A stretch of 64,000 nt of DNA from Xenorhabdus indica (GTDB lineage: Bacteria; Pseudomonadota; Gammaproteobacteria; Enterobacterales; Enterobacteriaceae). The position numbers and the translations under genes were made by a program. The stretch covers positions 1-64,000 of the forward strand of contig NZ_NKHP01000006.1 of the NCBI RefSeq assembly GCF_014467235.1. Direction: 5' to 3'. Each line of letters opens with the position of its first letter. The first letter of the stretch is position 1. The notes beneath the pieces were generated by a model, which made no database searches, was not told the origin of the DNA, and saw only the letters and a program-made list of their open reading frames with translations. This document shows positions 54,501 through 62,344 of this stretch, piece by piece.

Positions 54501-54790
54501 AATATTCCTAGTTTGATCCCTTTACCGGTATAGCCTTTTGCATATGCTTCATCTGCGTGAATAGCACCAAGCCCCCACTCTGCAAGGAATTCACCTGAGT
54601 GCCAACTGGCAGGATCGCCCAACTTACCAGTTTCAATATAATTTTCCGCATATGCTCCGACGCTGCCAGCCGCAAGACAACAAGCAACGGCATAGTAAAG
54701 TACACATGGTTTCGTTTTGAATAAATTAGTTTTGAATAGATTAATTTCGGATGGGGTATTCTTAAATAGATCTGTATTTTGCTTATTCAT
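51593..54790 (-). CDS. Subtilisin-type serine protease autotransporter
   Basis: The 1065-residue type Va secreted protein has an extended signal peptide ending near residue 48 (SVGAYA). An S8 peptidase domain follows with Asp98 (GIFDQAVY), His155 (GNHGTHVAG) and Ser376 (FSGTSMAAP). A passenger linker contains an autotransporter repeat (GALFLTGKNTYSGPTVVKQG). The C-terminal beta-barrel of about 270 residues begins near GAWVRLLGAWSHGS and ends in Phe (NAGFVWRF). It resembles the Serratia-type serine protease autotransporters. The ATG at 54790 fits best; a frame to 54841 is longer. A 15-base tandem duplication in the signal region doubles the NLFKT unit. Confidence 0.93.
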   Translation of the reverse strand: MNKQNTDLFKNTPSEINLFKTNLFKTKPCVLYYAVACCLAAGSVGAYAENYIETGKLGDPASWHSGEFLAEWGLGAIHADEAYAKGYTGKGIKLGIFDQAVYAKHPEFVGKDKVINLYTFGIREYTDPYIAVKKGDPFSYDGTPSQQRGGKLGNHGTHVAGIAAGSRDGGKMHGVAYDAQIISAENGDPGPEDGIILGNDGGVYQAGWDALIASGARIINNSWGIGIDKKLEDAGRDPKGPHFHLEHAQKQFDQIKPILGTKPGGAYQGAIDAGRNGIVTIFAAGNSGNYNEPDAIAGLAWFVPDIAPNWLTVASVQKDANSSNKIPYSISGFSSRCGYTASLCVSAPGSYIYSSVINGTSVDTLKTDYEKFSGTSMAAPHAAGGIAILMERFPYMSGAQVSSVLRTTATDMGKPGIDEIYGWGMINLGKAINGPGMFYTAEDIPTTFRIPDPEGVIYGDGQFIADIPGVGAVLDKGKPTERVCEGRQCEFDIWSNDISGHGGLTKQGNGALFLTGKNTYSGPTVVKQGLLGISDLLASSVLVKDNGVFSGYGTLGSLVVQRGGTVSPGYSIGKLNVSREVTFESGSRYSVEITSAGRNDSIHAGGKVQINGGKVEIALLNSNNLLSRDNLAEDKAYNLTGRQYHILSTEKDISGRFDKVDSNYLFLNTNLSYQPSQVTLNIARNNTAFADVALTQNERSVAGAVDSLGAGNPVYESILPSTSADQVRPAFKQLDGQIHADITSALVNESRYLRDTLNARLRQAEGRSLSSGIYAENNNVDSNHADGNHGENKGAWVRLLGAWSHGSGTLNATGYQSSTYGVLLGADGSIDNYSHFGIATGYTRTSLDGGYHTSADSNNYHIALYGDRRFGDLALRTGGGYTWHRIDTNRPVNYGYQYDRGEAKYGGRTAQLFVEAAYNLPVAPVSLEPFINLSYVGFRNNGINENGGPVALQADKQHTEATLSTLGLRANHDWQTKWGATVALHGELGWQHQYGERERAVSSAFRGSNKIFVTHSVPVSRDGLVLKANAEMTAGKNVSFTLGYSGLLSSAHQDNSVNAGFVWRF
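54714..54743. repeat. In-frame 15-base tandem duplication inside the autotransporter signal region
   Basis: GTTTTGAATAAATTA and GTTTTGAATAGATTA are adjacent and differ at one base; on the coding strand they encode NLFKT twice in a row near residues 17-26. Confidence 0.85.
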
Positions 54791-55174
54791 TTCAATCACT
54801 GTCCATTGTTGATTTGCCAAAATATCATTGCCATACCGCAAAAAAACTCTGTAACGAACTCAAAGGGATTGACGCAAATAACGCTGCGATATTTTTCTCT
54901 GCCAATAAATCCCACATGAATCAAATAATGACACACGCAGAATTGCACAATTAATTAACAATTAATATTCATTTATATAACTTTATTTAATAGGGTGTAC
55001 CAACGAATAACATTTATGGTGGGGAAATTTTTCCTAAAGGAGAAAGGGGATCTCCCACTACTGGCAGAGATAATTCCCAATATAGGAGAAGAGAAACAAA
55101 CAATGAGATGTATTTCATAGCTCACACAATCTTGATCTATAATACGGCTCCTTTTACAACATATTCAAAACACC
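54791..55174. other. Divergent control region between the autotransporter gene and yqhA
   Basis: These 384 bases are AT-rich and include promoters for both directions. I see no convincing operator, RNA gene or coding frame. A reading frame beginning at 55108 merely overlaps yqhA in another frame. Confidence 0.5.
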
Positions 55175-55669
55175 ATGGAACGATTTATAGAAAACGCTAT
55201 GTATGCCTCTCGCTGGCTACTTGCACCCGTTTATTTTGGTTTATCACTGGCCCTGTTTGCTCTGGCTATAAAATTCTTTCAGGAAATCATTTACATCCTG
55301 CCACATATCTTTTCGGTTGCTGAATCAGAACTTATCCTGACCCTACTTTCTCTGATTGACATGGCACTGGTTGGTGGGTTGTTGGTAATGGTCATGTTTT
55401 CCGGCTACGAAAACTTTGTTTCCACACTGGATATTGAGGAAAACAAGGAAAAGTTGAATTGGTTGGGAAAAATGGACGCGACGTCACTCAAAAATAAGGT
55501 TGCGGCTTCTATTGTTGCCATTTCATCAATTCATTTACTGCGTGTCTTTATGGATGCCCGCAATGTTCCAGACAATAAATTGATGTGGTATGTCATTATC
55601 CACCTCACTTTTGTTATATCAGCATTTGTGATGGGATATCTGGATAAACTTACACGCCACCATCATTAA
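55175..55669 (+). CDS. yqhA: UPF0114 membrane protein YqhA
   Basis: The 164-residue inner-membrane protein matches the YqhA/UPF0114 family from end to end: [20 protein letters not shown], then a long central span ending [40 protein letters not shown] and a C-terminal span. Three to four membrane segments are visible. Its function is unknown. It is a single gene bordering the Ter island. Confidence 0.9.
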   Translation: MERFIENAMYASRWLLAPVYFGLSLALFALAIKFFQEIIYILPHIFSVAESELILTLLSLIDMALVGGLLVMVMFSGYENFVSTLDIEENKEKLNWLGKMDATSLKNKVAASIVAISSIHLLRVFMDARNVPDNKLMWYVIIHLTFVISAFVMGYLDKLTRHHH

Positions 55670-55715
55670 CAAAGAATTCTATCCAACATGTCTCTCCCCT
55701 GATGCCAGCCTGATA

Positions 55716-56228
55716 TCATTTGCTGGCATTACGGGAAACTCCTTTTTTTCGTGATGAATTGTTACGGGCTGTTTCTTTCTGTAACTCCTCAATAAATCTG
55801 TCTACAACCATTTCAACTGTTTCACTTCTGGTCGCACCGAGCCTGTTGGACAGCCCATCTATTTTTCTGATAACAGACATCCTCAACGACAGTGAAATCG
55901 ATCTTTTTTTCTCCTTATCAAGGTATACATGGCTGGTCGCTTCCTTAGATTTAAAGTTGTTATGCTGAGTAAGCAGTTCTTCAATTCTGCGGACTTCTTT
56001 CCTGGTTAACATCCCCTTATCAACTAATTGGTAAGTGTTTCCCATTTTGCTAAACCGGATGTCAGCACAATAATGATCCCTCAATTCTCTTAAGGTGCGA
56101 GTCAGTGTCGGTTCAGAACAACTGAGTGCCTCGATCACCTTCACCTTACTGACAGGCTTTTCATGCGAAAGTAGCAAAGTTAATTTGAAATTTCTAAGTT
56201 GTTTGGGGCTAAGTAACATCGTTTTCAA
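55716..56228 (-). CDS. terW: TerW-like transcriptional regulator
   Basis: The 170-residue protein has an N-terminal winged-helix region (MLLSPKQLRNFKLTLLL ... SKVKVIEALSCSEPTLTRTLRELR) and a C-terminal ribbon-helix-helix-like region (KRSISLSLRMSVIRKIDGLSNRLG followed by TRSETVEMVVDRF). This matches my recollection of TerW from enterobacterial tellurite operons and fits its position. It likely controls the ter promoters, possibly through the palindromes at 59796-59964. The end overlaps a small hairpin (55702-55729). The basic tail SSRKKGVSRNASK may contact DNA. Confidence 0.8.
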   Translation of the reverse strand: MKTMLLSPKQLRNFKLTLLLSHEKPVSKVKVIEALSCSEPTLTRTLRELRDHYCADIRFSKMGNTYQLVDKGMLTRKEVRRIEELLTQHNNFKSKEATSHVYLDKEKKRSISLSLRMSVIRKIDGLSNRLGATRSETVEMVVDRFIEELQKETARNNSSRKKGVSRNASK

Positions 56229-56309
56229 TTACCGGGTCAGGAATACTAATTCCTAATATCAACTATAAACACAACATCCAGCATAGCTTTTCGTTCTGGT
56301 AAATCAATA

Positions 56310-57263
56310 TTAAAACAGGTTAAAAGTTCCATAGTTTTCTCCACCAGCTCCCGAACAGAGGCCGTTATATTTCGCCCGTTCCAGAATATTCACCGCCCAA
56401 CGCCAGTGCGTAGCAGGTTCACACATTGCCCCCTGAAATTTGAATACCGCCTGATTTGAATTGAGGATCTGTAAAGCATCATCGTAATCACGAGTATTCA
56501 CCATCAAGGCCCGATGAATATGTTCTATTTGCCCCGGATGAATAGCCGTTTTCCCAACAAGTCCATGAGCTATATCCAGTGCCAGCTCTTTCTCAAGCAA
56601 CTCCAGATTATCAATATGCTCACAAACCGGCGCAGTTAAATGAAAACCCCGCGAGCCAAAAACAGCTACCAGCATTTTGATCACATACCCCATCGGGCCA
56701 TCATATAAGGTAAGGTCACGCGAGCGCCGCATAGAAATCAGGTTCATCAGATCGTTACCACCAATACGTAAAGCAATAATACGCTCATAACAAGGGTGGG
56801 ATTTAAGCTTATCGGCGAGTTGATTCATTTGTTGCACATCAAAAACATCTTCAGTTTCCAATGTCGGCATGATCCCAAGATGAGTTGCGGCGACAATCTC
56901 CCACCATTCAGATAATGACACCTGCGTAAATTTAGGCAAAACCAAGCCAGCGACAGCACTAAGATTAACAGTATCGACCAAATATCGTCCCATTGATTCA
57001 TTGCGTGGACGGATAAAAATCAGAGGATGATGATGTTTAATATCGGCAACAGCATTCTTTGACTCTGCCAGTGCCTGTAATACAAACACGAGATTTTCGA
57101 TAGCATGGGGGATTTCCTGTTCAGTGACTGAATCCTCCAGACAGATCACCAGAGAGCGCAGCCCTACAACTTTATTGTGCAGCACAATCTCAGTAATATT
57201 CTGGCGGGTCGCTGGCATATACAACGTTGCACCAAGCTGATTTGCGGAAGGGATCGATTTCAT
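56310..57263 (-). CDS. HpcH/HpaI-citrate lyase beta-like protein of the Ter island
   Basis: The 317-residue TIM-barrel protein belongs to the HpcH/HpaI aldolase and citrate-lyase beta family: LYMPATRQN, CLEDSVTEQE, PLIFIRPRNE, LVLPKFTQV, MPTLETEDVFD, RIGGNDLMN and GLVGKTAIHPGQIEHIH carry the usual Mg2+ and CoA-ester-binding positions. In Ter islands this gene sits with PRTase-type genes in a predicted pathway for a nucleoside-like metabolite; the true substrate is unknown. AAAGG lies before the ATG and the gene starts 25 bases after the StiP-like gene. Confidence 0.85.
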   Translation of the reverse strand: MKSIPSANQLGATLYMPATRQNITEIVLHNKVVGLRSLVICLEDSVTEQEIPHAIENLVFVLQALAESKNAVADIKHHHPLIFIRPRNESMGRYLVDTVNLSAVAGLVLPKFTQVSLSEWWEIVAATHLGIMPTLETEDVFDVQQMNQLADKLKSHPCYERIIALRIGGNDLMNLISMRRSRDLTLYDGPMGYVIKMLVAVFGSRGFHLTAPVCEHIDNLELLEKELALDIAHGLVGKTAIHPGQIEHIHRALMVNTRDYDDALQILNSNQAVFKFQGAMCEPATHWRWAVNILERAKYNGLCSGAGGENYGTFNLF

Positions 57264-57273
57264 CAGACTACCT

Positions 57274-57297
57274 TTTTCATGCTACTTTTCATGCTAC
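57274..57297. repeat. Exact 12-base tandem duplication at the StiP-HpcH junction
   Basis: TTTTCATGCTAC occurs twice (57274-57285, 57286-57297), covering the end of the StiP-like gene and the leader of the HpcH-like gene. The second unit lies inside the coding end, so the duplication may have changed the protein C-terminus. Confidence 0.8.
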
Positions 57298-58368
57298 TTT
57301 TTTTATAATCGTTACCGCGCGATATTGGCCTATTAAATCGCCCACCTCTGTAATAGCAACATTTTTCTGCTGCGCTAAATAAACCAGCAAAGCGATATCA
57401 GGATCAGCCAGTGATCGGACAAGTACCTGTTCCGGTATACGCCGCAAGACCGCGCGGGTTGCTTCTGCAATTCCAGGTTTGATACGGTTAATATTATCGA
57501 TCTTATAGATGTCAGCAAGCGTTGAAATTACGGTCTTACTCAATTGCAGCAACGCCATTTTTTCCTGCGGTTGCCAATCCGCTGCTGGTACGGTCGTCAA
57601 ATCTAAGCGATCACGGTATTCCGCGACAGTATCAACTAACAACTTGCTGCATTCAAACTCACTCAGATGAGCACATTTCACACAACCGTGCAACCCTTCT
57701 TCACGCCAAATTGAACGCGATATCAGCCCAGATACAGGAGCTCCCATGATGCCGAAAGGAATTAACCAATCATCATCGCAAGCTGCCAGCCATGAACATC
57801 CACACGGATCAGCCAGCACCACCAAACGGGGAATCGCCGAATAGCCAGCTCGTCCTGCCAGCGAGCGGGATAATTCAGCCATGATTGCGCCTTTGCCTGT
57901 CCAGCCATCTACAAACACCAACCCTTCCGTGCCATGCTGCTGTTCTATAAATGACAGTGCTACGTTGTCAATACCACGGTCCCGTATGATACTGATCCCA
58001 TAGTGATAAGAGCGTTTTCCCATCTTCCGCAAAGTTTGATGCAGCATGACGCCTAAAGGCACTCCCGCCCTGACCAAACTCGCCAGCACAATCGGTGTAT
58101 CACCAAAGCGTAATATCAGAGAATTGGCAAGCATGACAACTTCCGTTGCCAGTCTGGCAGCTCCCAGTTGCAACGCTTTATCGAACAAATCTAAATGATA
58201 AGAGGTTGGCTCTGGTTCCTGACTCAACATATCAGAATAATGACGAGCACCAGATTGAATTAACTGCTCTTTAACCTCAACCGGGGTCATTTCAATCTGA
58301 ACGGGTTCCAGCAAAAATTGGATATCATCAGCAGCATAAGAACCAGAAAAAGGAGCAAAGCCATTCAT
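57289..58368 (-). CDS. StiP/PRTase-like protein of the Ter island
   Basis: The 359-residue protein fits the family now called StiP (cysteine protease StiP, earlier described as a phosphoribosyltransferase-like domain) that accompanies ter genes. It has a PRPP-loop-like VFVDGWTGKGAIMAEL and LASLVRAGVPLGVML, and a Cys-rich stretch HGCVKCAHLSEFECSK. Whether it acts as transferase or protease is unsettled; I describe it only by family. It lies 36 bases after the TRSP-PRTase gene and 25 bases before the HpcH-like gene in one leftward operon. Confidence 0.82.
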   Translation of the reverse strand: MNGFAPFSGSYAADDIQFLLEPVQIEMTPVEVKEQLIQSGARHYSDMLSQEPEPTSYHLDLFDKALQLGAARLATEVVMLANSLILRFGDTPIVLASLVRAGVPLGVMLHQTLRKMGKRSYHYGISIIRDRGIDNVALSFIEQQHGTEGLVFVDGWTGKGAIMAELSRSLAGRAGYSAIPRLVVLADPCGCSWLAACDDDWLIPFGIMGAPVSGLISRSIWREEGLHGCVKCAHLSEFECSKLLVDTVAEYRDRLDLTTVPAADWQPQEKMALLQLSKTVISTLADIYKIDNINRIKPGIAEATRAVLRRIPEQVLVRSLADPDIALLVYLAQQKNVAITEVGDLIGQYRAVTIIKKVA

Positions 58369-58404
58369 TTATTTATAGTTCCGATAGTTGTATTAAAAAC
58401 TGGC

Positions 58405-59574
58405 TTAATCATAAGTTATAATTTCTACACAAGGAGCGACAAGAGATAATTGCGCGATTAACGCTGGATCAACCGAGGTTTTCGGTGTTTCAAGGCAAAG
58501 CAGTATACGATCGAACTGTTGGTGTGCAACGTTATAGAGGAAATTTGGAATTCCTAATCCGTAATTATCCGTAAATGCCATAACAGACTGAATTGCATGC
58601 CCACAAGAGATAGGAGAACGGGTTGTCGAGCCAAACTTCACAGATGCACCTTCCTGTTCAAGCCGTTCCGCCAGCAAAAATGGTTGCCAGACAAACTCGC
58701 TGGAACCCAGTACCAGCACCCTCTCACCGGCTTTGGCCTGAATATCAGTACCAAGATCATACTGAATATCAGCCAATCCCAGACGTCCCCAGTTTTGAAT
58801 ACCGATAATATCGGTCTTTCCCCGTGCTGTGATATTGACTTGAGGCATGACAGGAACAGGGGCAGAACTATCTGCCTCCCACTGCCAATTTCCTTCAATC
58901 AAAGAAACAGTAGAGACAGGGAGCGGACAGCGTCTTATGATGCTTTGACCACTCCAGTCCGTCAGTGTCACTGTGATGATATGTTCTATTTGATCCAGCC
59001 CGGCATGACACAAGGCCTCGAACAGATTAAGAAAGGTATTACCGGTAGTCGCTTCATCATCGATCAGAACAAGGGTACGGGCACTGCTTACCCGTTGACG
59101 CAGATGATTTTCTTTCGGCCAGTAAATCAGATGATCTGTTGCATGGCTATGATCCTCTTTAAATTCACACAACAGTTCACCTTCTACCGGATGGCGCGTT
59201 GATGTCAGAAACACCGAAGAGGCCACGTTTTGCCGCGTCTCCTGAAAAACGCCGGCGGCCAATCCGACCGCCGTTTCTGCCATACCGATATAGAGCACAG
59301 GGCCAGACAAATTAATCGGAAACTGTTCTGACAATTGCCGATAAACAGCTCGCATAATAGATGGGCTGACGGGAATATGGCGGCCCAATACTTTGCTGAC
59401 AAATAAGAATGCTCTTTTAGGATTACGGCGTTCAGCAATATCAAACAATGTTTCCAAAGACGTTACACCACGTTCAGCCATAACAGTCAAAGTTCCGCTA
59501 TTTAACTGTTTCTTATAGAACTGGCTGTTATCAACCTGAGATAGGTAACGCTGAAGATGATTACATACTGTCAT
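58405..59574 (-). CDS. Phosphoribosyltransferase with TRSP domain, Ter island
   Basis: From the ATG at 59574 the product has 389 residues. An N-terminal PRTase domain carries the PRPP-binding motif VLIDDEATTGNT and the family stretch LYIGMAETAVGLAAGVF. The C-terminal TRSP domain has the eponymous GSTTRSPISCG. An in-frame ATG at 59607 adds 11 residues without a ribosome site, while AAAGG lies about 10 bases before the chosen start. The gene opens the leftward operon TRSP-PRTase, StiP-like, HpcH-like, and is divergent from terZ. The pathway is predicted, not proven. Confidence 0.85.
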   Translation of the reverse strand: MTVCNHLQRYLSQVDNSQFYKKQLNSGTLTVMAERGVTSLETLFDIAERRNPKRAFLFVSKVLGRHIPVSPSIMRAVYRQLSEQFPINLSGPVLYIGMAETAVGLAAGVFQETRQNVASSVFLTSTRHPVEGELLCEFKEDHSHATDHLIYWPKENHLRQRVSSARTLVLIDDEATTGNTFLNLFEALCHAGLDQIEHIITVTLTDWSGQSIIRRCPLPVSTVSLIEGNWQWEADSSAPVPVMPQVNITARGKTDIIGIQNWGRLGLADIQYDLGTDIQAKAGERVLVLGSSEFVWQPFLLAERLEQEGASVKFGSTTRSPISCGHAIQSVMAFTDNYGLGIPNFLYNVAHQQFDRILLCLETPKTSVDPALIAQLSLVAPCVEIITYD

Positions 59575-59795
59575 ACTAAAGAAGCCTTTTAAAAAAATTT
59601 CAGCCATTGCAAAAAGTGATGCGGTGACAGTTGTGATGCTTTCATAAAATAAATTTCCCTTTCATAAACTAAATCTTGTTACTCAAAAAATGCCTATTGC
59701 TAAATTGCCGTTGGTCACAATGGATACATTCGTTTTCCAGTCTAAATTCGGTGAAATATGCATCGCAGTCTAGAACTGAGATTCTGCTTATGTCA

Positions 59796-59964
59796 ATCAT
59801 AATATGATTTTTTATGATCAAATTTTGTTTGACTTTTTATCATGGACAAGAAATCATAAAAAGCGAAGCCAGGTTGCTCTCTATCATGCATTTAATAGAG
59901 ATGTGCAATTTGTGGGGATCATAATATGACAGGATTTTAACCATATATCTGGTCATATTATGAT
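59796..59964. promoter_or_regulatory. Cluster of ATCATAATATGAT-type operators between divergent ter operons
   Basis: Three copies of a 13-base palindromic motif occur: ATCATAATATGAT at 59796-59808, ATCATAATATGAC at 59918-59930 and GTCATATTATGAT at 59952-59964. The last two form a perfect inverted repeat with a 21-base centre. A further inverted repeat with 11-base arms (one mismatch) spans 59833-59863. Binding by TerW is a guess from proximity. Confidence 0.7.
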
Positions 59965-60002
59965 TTTTTCCATAAGTGAAATTATCGCAATTCATCGATA
60001 AC

Positions 60003-60047
60003 GATTTACGATAAAAAACAATTCACGATAAAAACAATTCACCGATA
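60003..60047. repeat. Short tandem repeat in the terZ leader
   Basis: Units of 16 and 17 bases with the core AAAACAATTCACGATA (60015-60030 and 60031-60047, the latter with one inserted C) follow a partial unit, ending 17 bases before terZ. Confidence 0.75.
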
Positions 60048-60064
60048 AATAAGAGGTGTTATTA

Positions 60065-60652
60065 ATGGTTTCATTAAGTAAAAATCAGTCAGTCTCTCTC
60101 AGTAAACAGAGCACTTCACTGGCTAAAATTGATTTTGGTCTGGGATGGGATCCTGTAGCCCCAAAAAAAAGTTTCTTGTCACGCTTATTCGGCGGAGACA
60201 ATAATGAAATCGATCTGGATGCAAGCTGCATCCTGCTTGATAAATTCGGTAATACCCTTGATGTTGTCTGGTTTGGTCAACTGAATTCAGAATGTGGTTC
60301 TGTAAAACATAGCGGCGATAACCTGACTGGTGAAGGTGACGGAGATGATGAAGTCATCAGCGTCGATTTGATCAAACTGCCTGCCGATGTTGAATATCTT
60401 GCCTTTACCGTTAATAGCTTTCGAGGCCAAACCTTTAATGATGTTGAGAACGCTTTCTGCCGCGTTGTTGATCAAAACGGCAAAGAGCTGGCGCGCTATC
60501 AGTTAAACGAACAAGGCGCTCATACTGGCATTATTATCTCTTCTCTGTGCCGTAACAGTGGTCAGTGGGATTTTACCGCACATGGTGTTGCTTGCCGTGG
60601 GCGTACCATTGAAAATATGTCTCCACAAATCGTTGAAACGGTGGTGCGCTAA
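60065..60652 (+). CDS. terZ: TerD-family protein TerZ
   Basis: The 195-residue protein begins MVSLSKNQSVSLSKQSTSL and carries a single TerD domain, with LDASCILLDKFGNTLDVVWF and the Ca2+-binding acidic stretch [19 protein letters not shown]. TerD-domain proteins are cytosolic Ca2+-binding components of the tellurite/stress response. The first ATG in the family position is 60065, with AGAGGTG upstream; a codon at 60056 would add three residues. It overlaps terA by one base, so they are translated as a unit. Confidence 0.94.
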   Translation: MVSLSKNQSVSLSKQSTSLAKIDFGLGWDPVAPKKSFLSRLFGGDNNEIDLDASCILLDKFGNTLDVVWFGQLNSECGSVKHSGDNLTGEGDGDDEVISVDLIKLPADVEYLAFTVNSFRGQTFNDVENAFCRVVDQNGKELARYQLNEQGAHTGIIISSLCRNSGQWDFTAHGVACRGRTIENMSPQIVETVVR

Positions 60653-61800
60653 TGAACCTGACTCCGGGAGGAAATGCCTCCGTCTCCAACCAGGCACTGA
60701 CCATAAGGGTACTTTCCGGATCATCAGTCGATGTCTCCGCTTTCCGTCTGTATGCTAACGGGAAAGTTCAGGGGGACCCGGACATGGTGTTTTATGGTCA
60801 GCCCAATAATGACGATAACACCATTCGCCTGTCCGGTGGCAATACCGATACTGCGTTTTCTGTTAACTTGCCCGCTCTGCGGCAAGAGGTTCAGAAAGTG
60901 GCATTTACTGCGACTTGCGACGGCAATCAAACTATCTCCAACCTGCACAATCTCTCTATTCAGGTAGAACTAAACGGAAGCGTGATCTTACAGGGACATG
61001 TTGAAGTTCAGGGTCGTTCAGAAGCCGCCTTGATTCTGGGTGAACTTTATCGCCGCAACAGCGAGTGGAAATTCCGCTTTATTGCTCAAGGATTTAATGG
61101 CGGTCTCAAGCCCTTAGCTGAGCATTTTGGTGTTGATATTATTGATGAGGCGCCAATATCAACACCAACGCCGGCTCCTAACAGCGTTAATCTGAGCAAG
61201 GTTTCTCTTACCAAAGAAAAACCCGCTATCAGCCTGAATAAACGTGATAACTACGGTGAGATACGCATCAATCTGAACTGGAATCAGAGCACTGCTCCTG
61301 CTAATCGGGGAATGTTCCAGAATATCTTTAACACCAACAAAGGCGTGGATCTGGATCTCGGTGCATTCGTCCGGCTTCGTGATGGTACACGTGGAGTTAT
61401 ACAAGCATTAGGAGAGAGTTTTGGCTCTTACCATCACGATCCCTACGTACAGCTACAAGGGGATGATCGTACGGGTAATGTCAAAGACGGCGAATGGCTC
61501 CACATCAATGGTCTTGAATGGAAAAACATCAGTGAAGTTCTGATCTACGCCTTTATCTACGAAGGTGTACCTAACTGGAACAGCACTGACGGTATTGTCA
61601 CAATTTATGTCAATGGGCAACCTCCGATCGAAACGCGTCTGACGGAAGGCCACAACCGCAAAAATATGTGTGCCGTTGCCCGTCTTGTTAACGAAAATGG
61701 TGCCATCAGAGTAGAACGCATCAACCAGTACTTCAGTGGGCACAAAGAAATGGACAAAGCCTTCGGATGGGGTTTTCGCTGGACATCTGGCAGTAAATGA
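60652..61800 (+). CDS. terA: Tellurium resistance protein TerA
   Basis: The 382-residue protein shows two divergent TerD-like halves. The N-terminal half (about 1-165) has FYGQPNNDDNTIRLSGGNTD, and the C-terminal half (about 175-382) opens with VSLTKEKPAISLNKRDNYGE and ends VERINQYFSGHKEMDKAFGW. Its order after terZ and before terB, and its length, match the enterobacterial terZABCDE operon. Its biochemical role is unknown beyond the Ter stress response. The ATG is embedded in the terZ stop (TAATG). Confidence 0.94.
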   Translation: MNLTPGGNASVSNQALTIRVLSGSSVDVSAFRLYANGKVQGDPDMVFYGQPNNDDNTIRLSGGNTDTAFSVNLPALRQEVQKVAFTATCDGNQTISNLHNLSIQVELNGSVILQGHVEVQGRSEAALILGELYRRNSEWKFRFIAQGFNGGLKPLAEHFGVDIIDEAPISTPTPAPNSVNLSKVSLTKEKPAISLNKRDNYGEIRINLNWNQSTAPANRGMFQNIFNTNKGVDLDLGAFVRLRDGTRGVIQALGESFGSYHHDPYVQLQGDDRTGNVKDGEWLHINGLEWKNISEVLIYAFIYEGVPNWNSTDGIVTIYVNGQPPIETRLTEGHNRKNMCAVARLVNENGAIRVERINQYFSGHKEMDKAFGWGFRWTSGSK

Positions 61801-61861
61801 GACTTCTGCTGTGATATAGGCGCTGTTATATAAATCGGTTATTACATAATTGGAGGGATTT

Positions 61862-62317
61862 ATGTCCTTTTTAAACAAAATTAAGTCAGCTTTCAATGCT
61901 GGTCGCGAAGAATTGGCCAATCAAGTTGGCCGTTTCAAAAACAGAAAATTCATGGAAGGTACTGTAGCGGTATGCGCACATGTTGCGATGGCAAGCAATG
62001 GTGTCAGCTCTGAAGAAAAACAAAAAATGGTGGGATTTATCAAAAACTCCCCCGAACTAAAAGTGTTCGATACCACTGAAATTATCGAATTCTTCAATAA
62101 GCTGGTCAGTAGCTATGAATTTGATGCTGATATCGGCAAAGGTGAAGCCATGAAATACATTATGGCGTTGAAACAGCAGCCGGAAGCGGCACAACTTGCT
62201 TTACGCGTCGGTATTGCCGTTGCCAAGAGTGATGGTGACTTCGATAACGATGAAAAAAATGCTGCCAGGGAAATATGTACATCCTTAGGCTTTGCTCCAG
62301 CAGATTTTGAACTGTAA
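61862..62317 (+). CDS. terB: Tellurium resistance protein TerB
   Basis: The 151-residue all-helical protein matches TerB: MSFLNKIKSAFNAGREELANQVGRF, VAMASNGVSSEEKQKMVGF and VAKSDGDFDNDEK carry the two acidic metal-binding stretches. TerB associates with the membrane protein TerC at the inner face of the membrane. The ATG at 61862 has GGAGGG just upstream; an in-frame codon at 61850 is rejected. Confidence 0.95.
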   Translation: MSFLNKIKSAFNAGREELANQVGRFKNRKFMEGTVAVCAHVAMASNGVSSEEKQKMVGFIKNSPELKVFDTTEIIEFFNKLVSSYEFDADIGKGEAMKYIMALKQQPEAAQLALRVGIAVAKSDGDFDNDEKNAAREICTSLGFAPADFEL

Positions 62318-62344
62318 TCGCAGTTAATTTAAGAGGCTTACTTC

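Larger units (their letters stand above)
59575..60064. other. Divergent regulatory region of the Ter island
   Basis: This 490-base region between the TRSP-PRTase gene and terZ holds the nested ATCATA-type palindromes (59796-59964) and a short tandem repeat (60003-60047), both listed separately. No reading frame of note is present. Confidence 0.65.

Noticed and set aside
57289..58368. Confident naming of the StiP-like protein as a protease or a phosphoribosyltransferase
   Set aside because: Family annotation has changed over time and neither activity can be decided from the motifs visible here.
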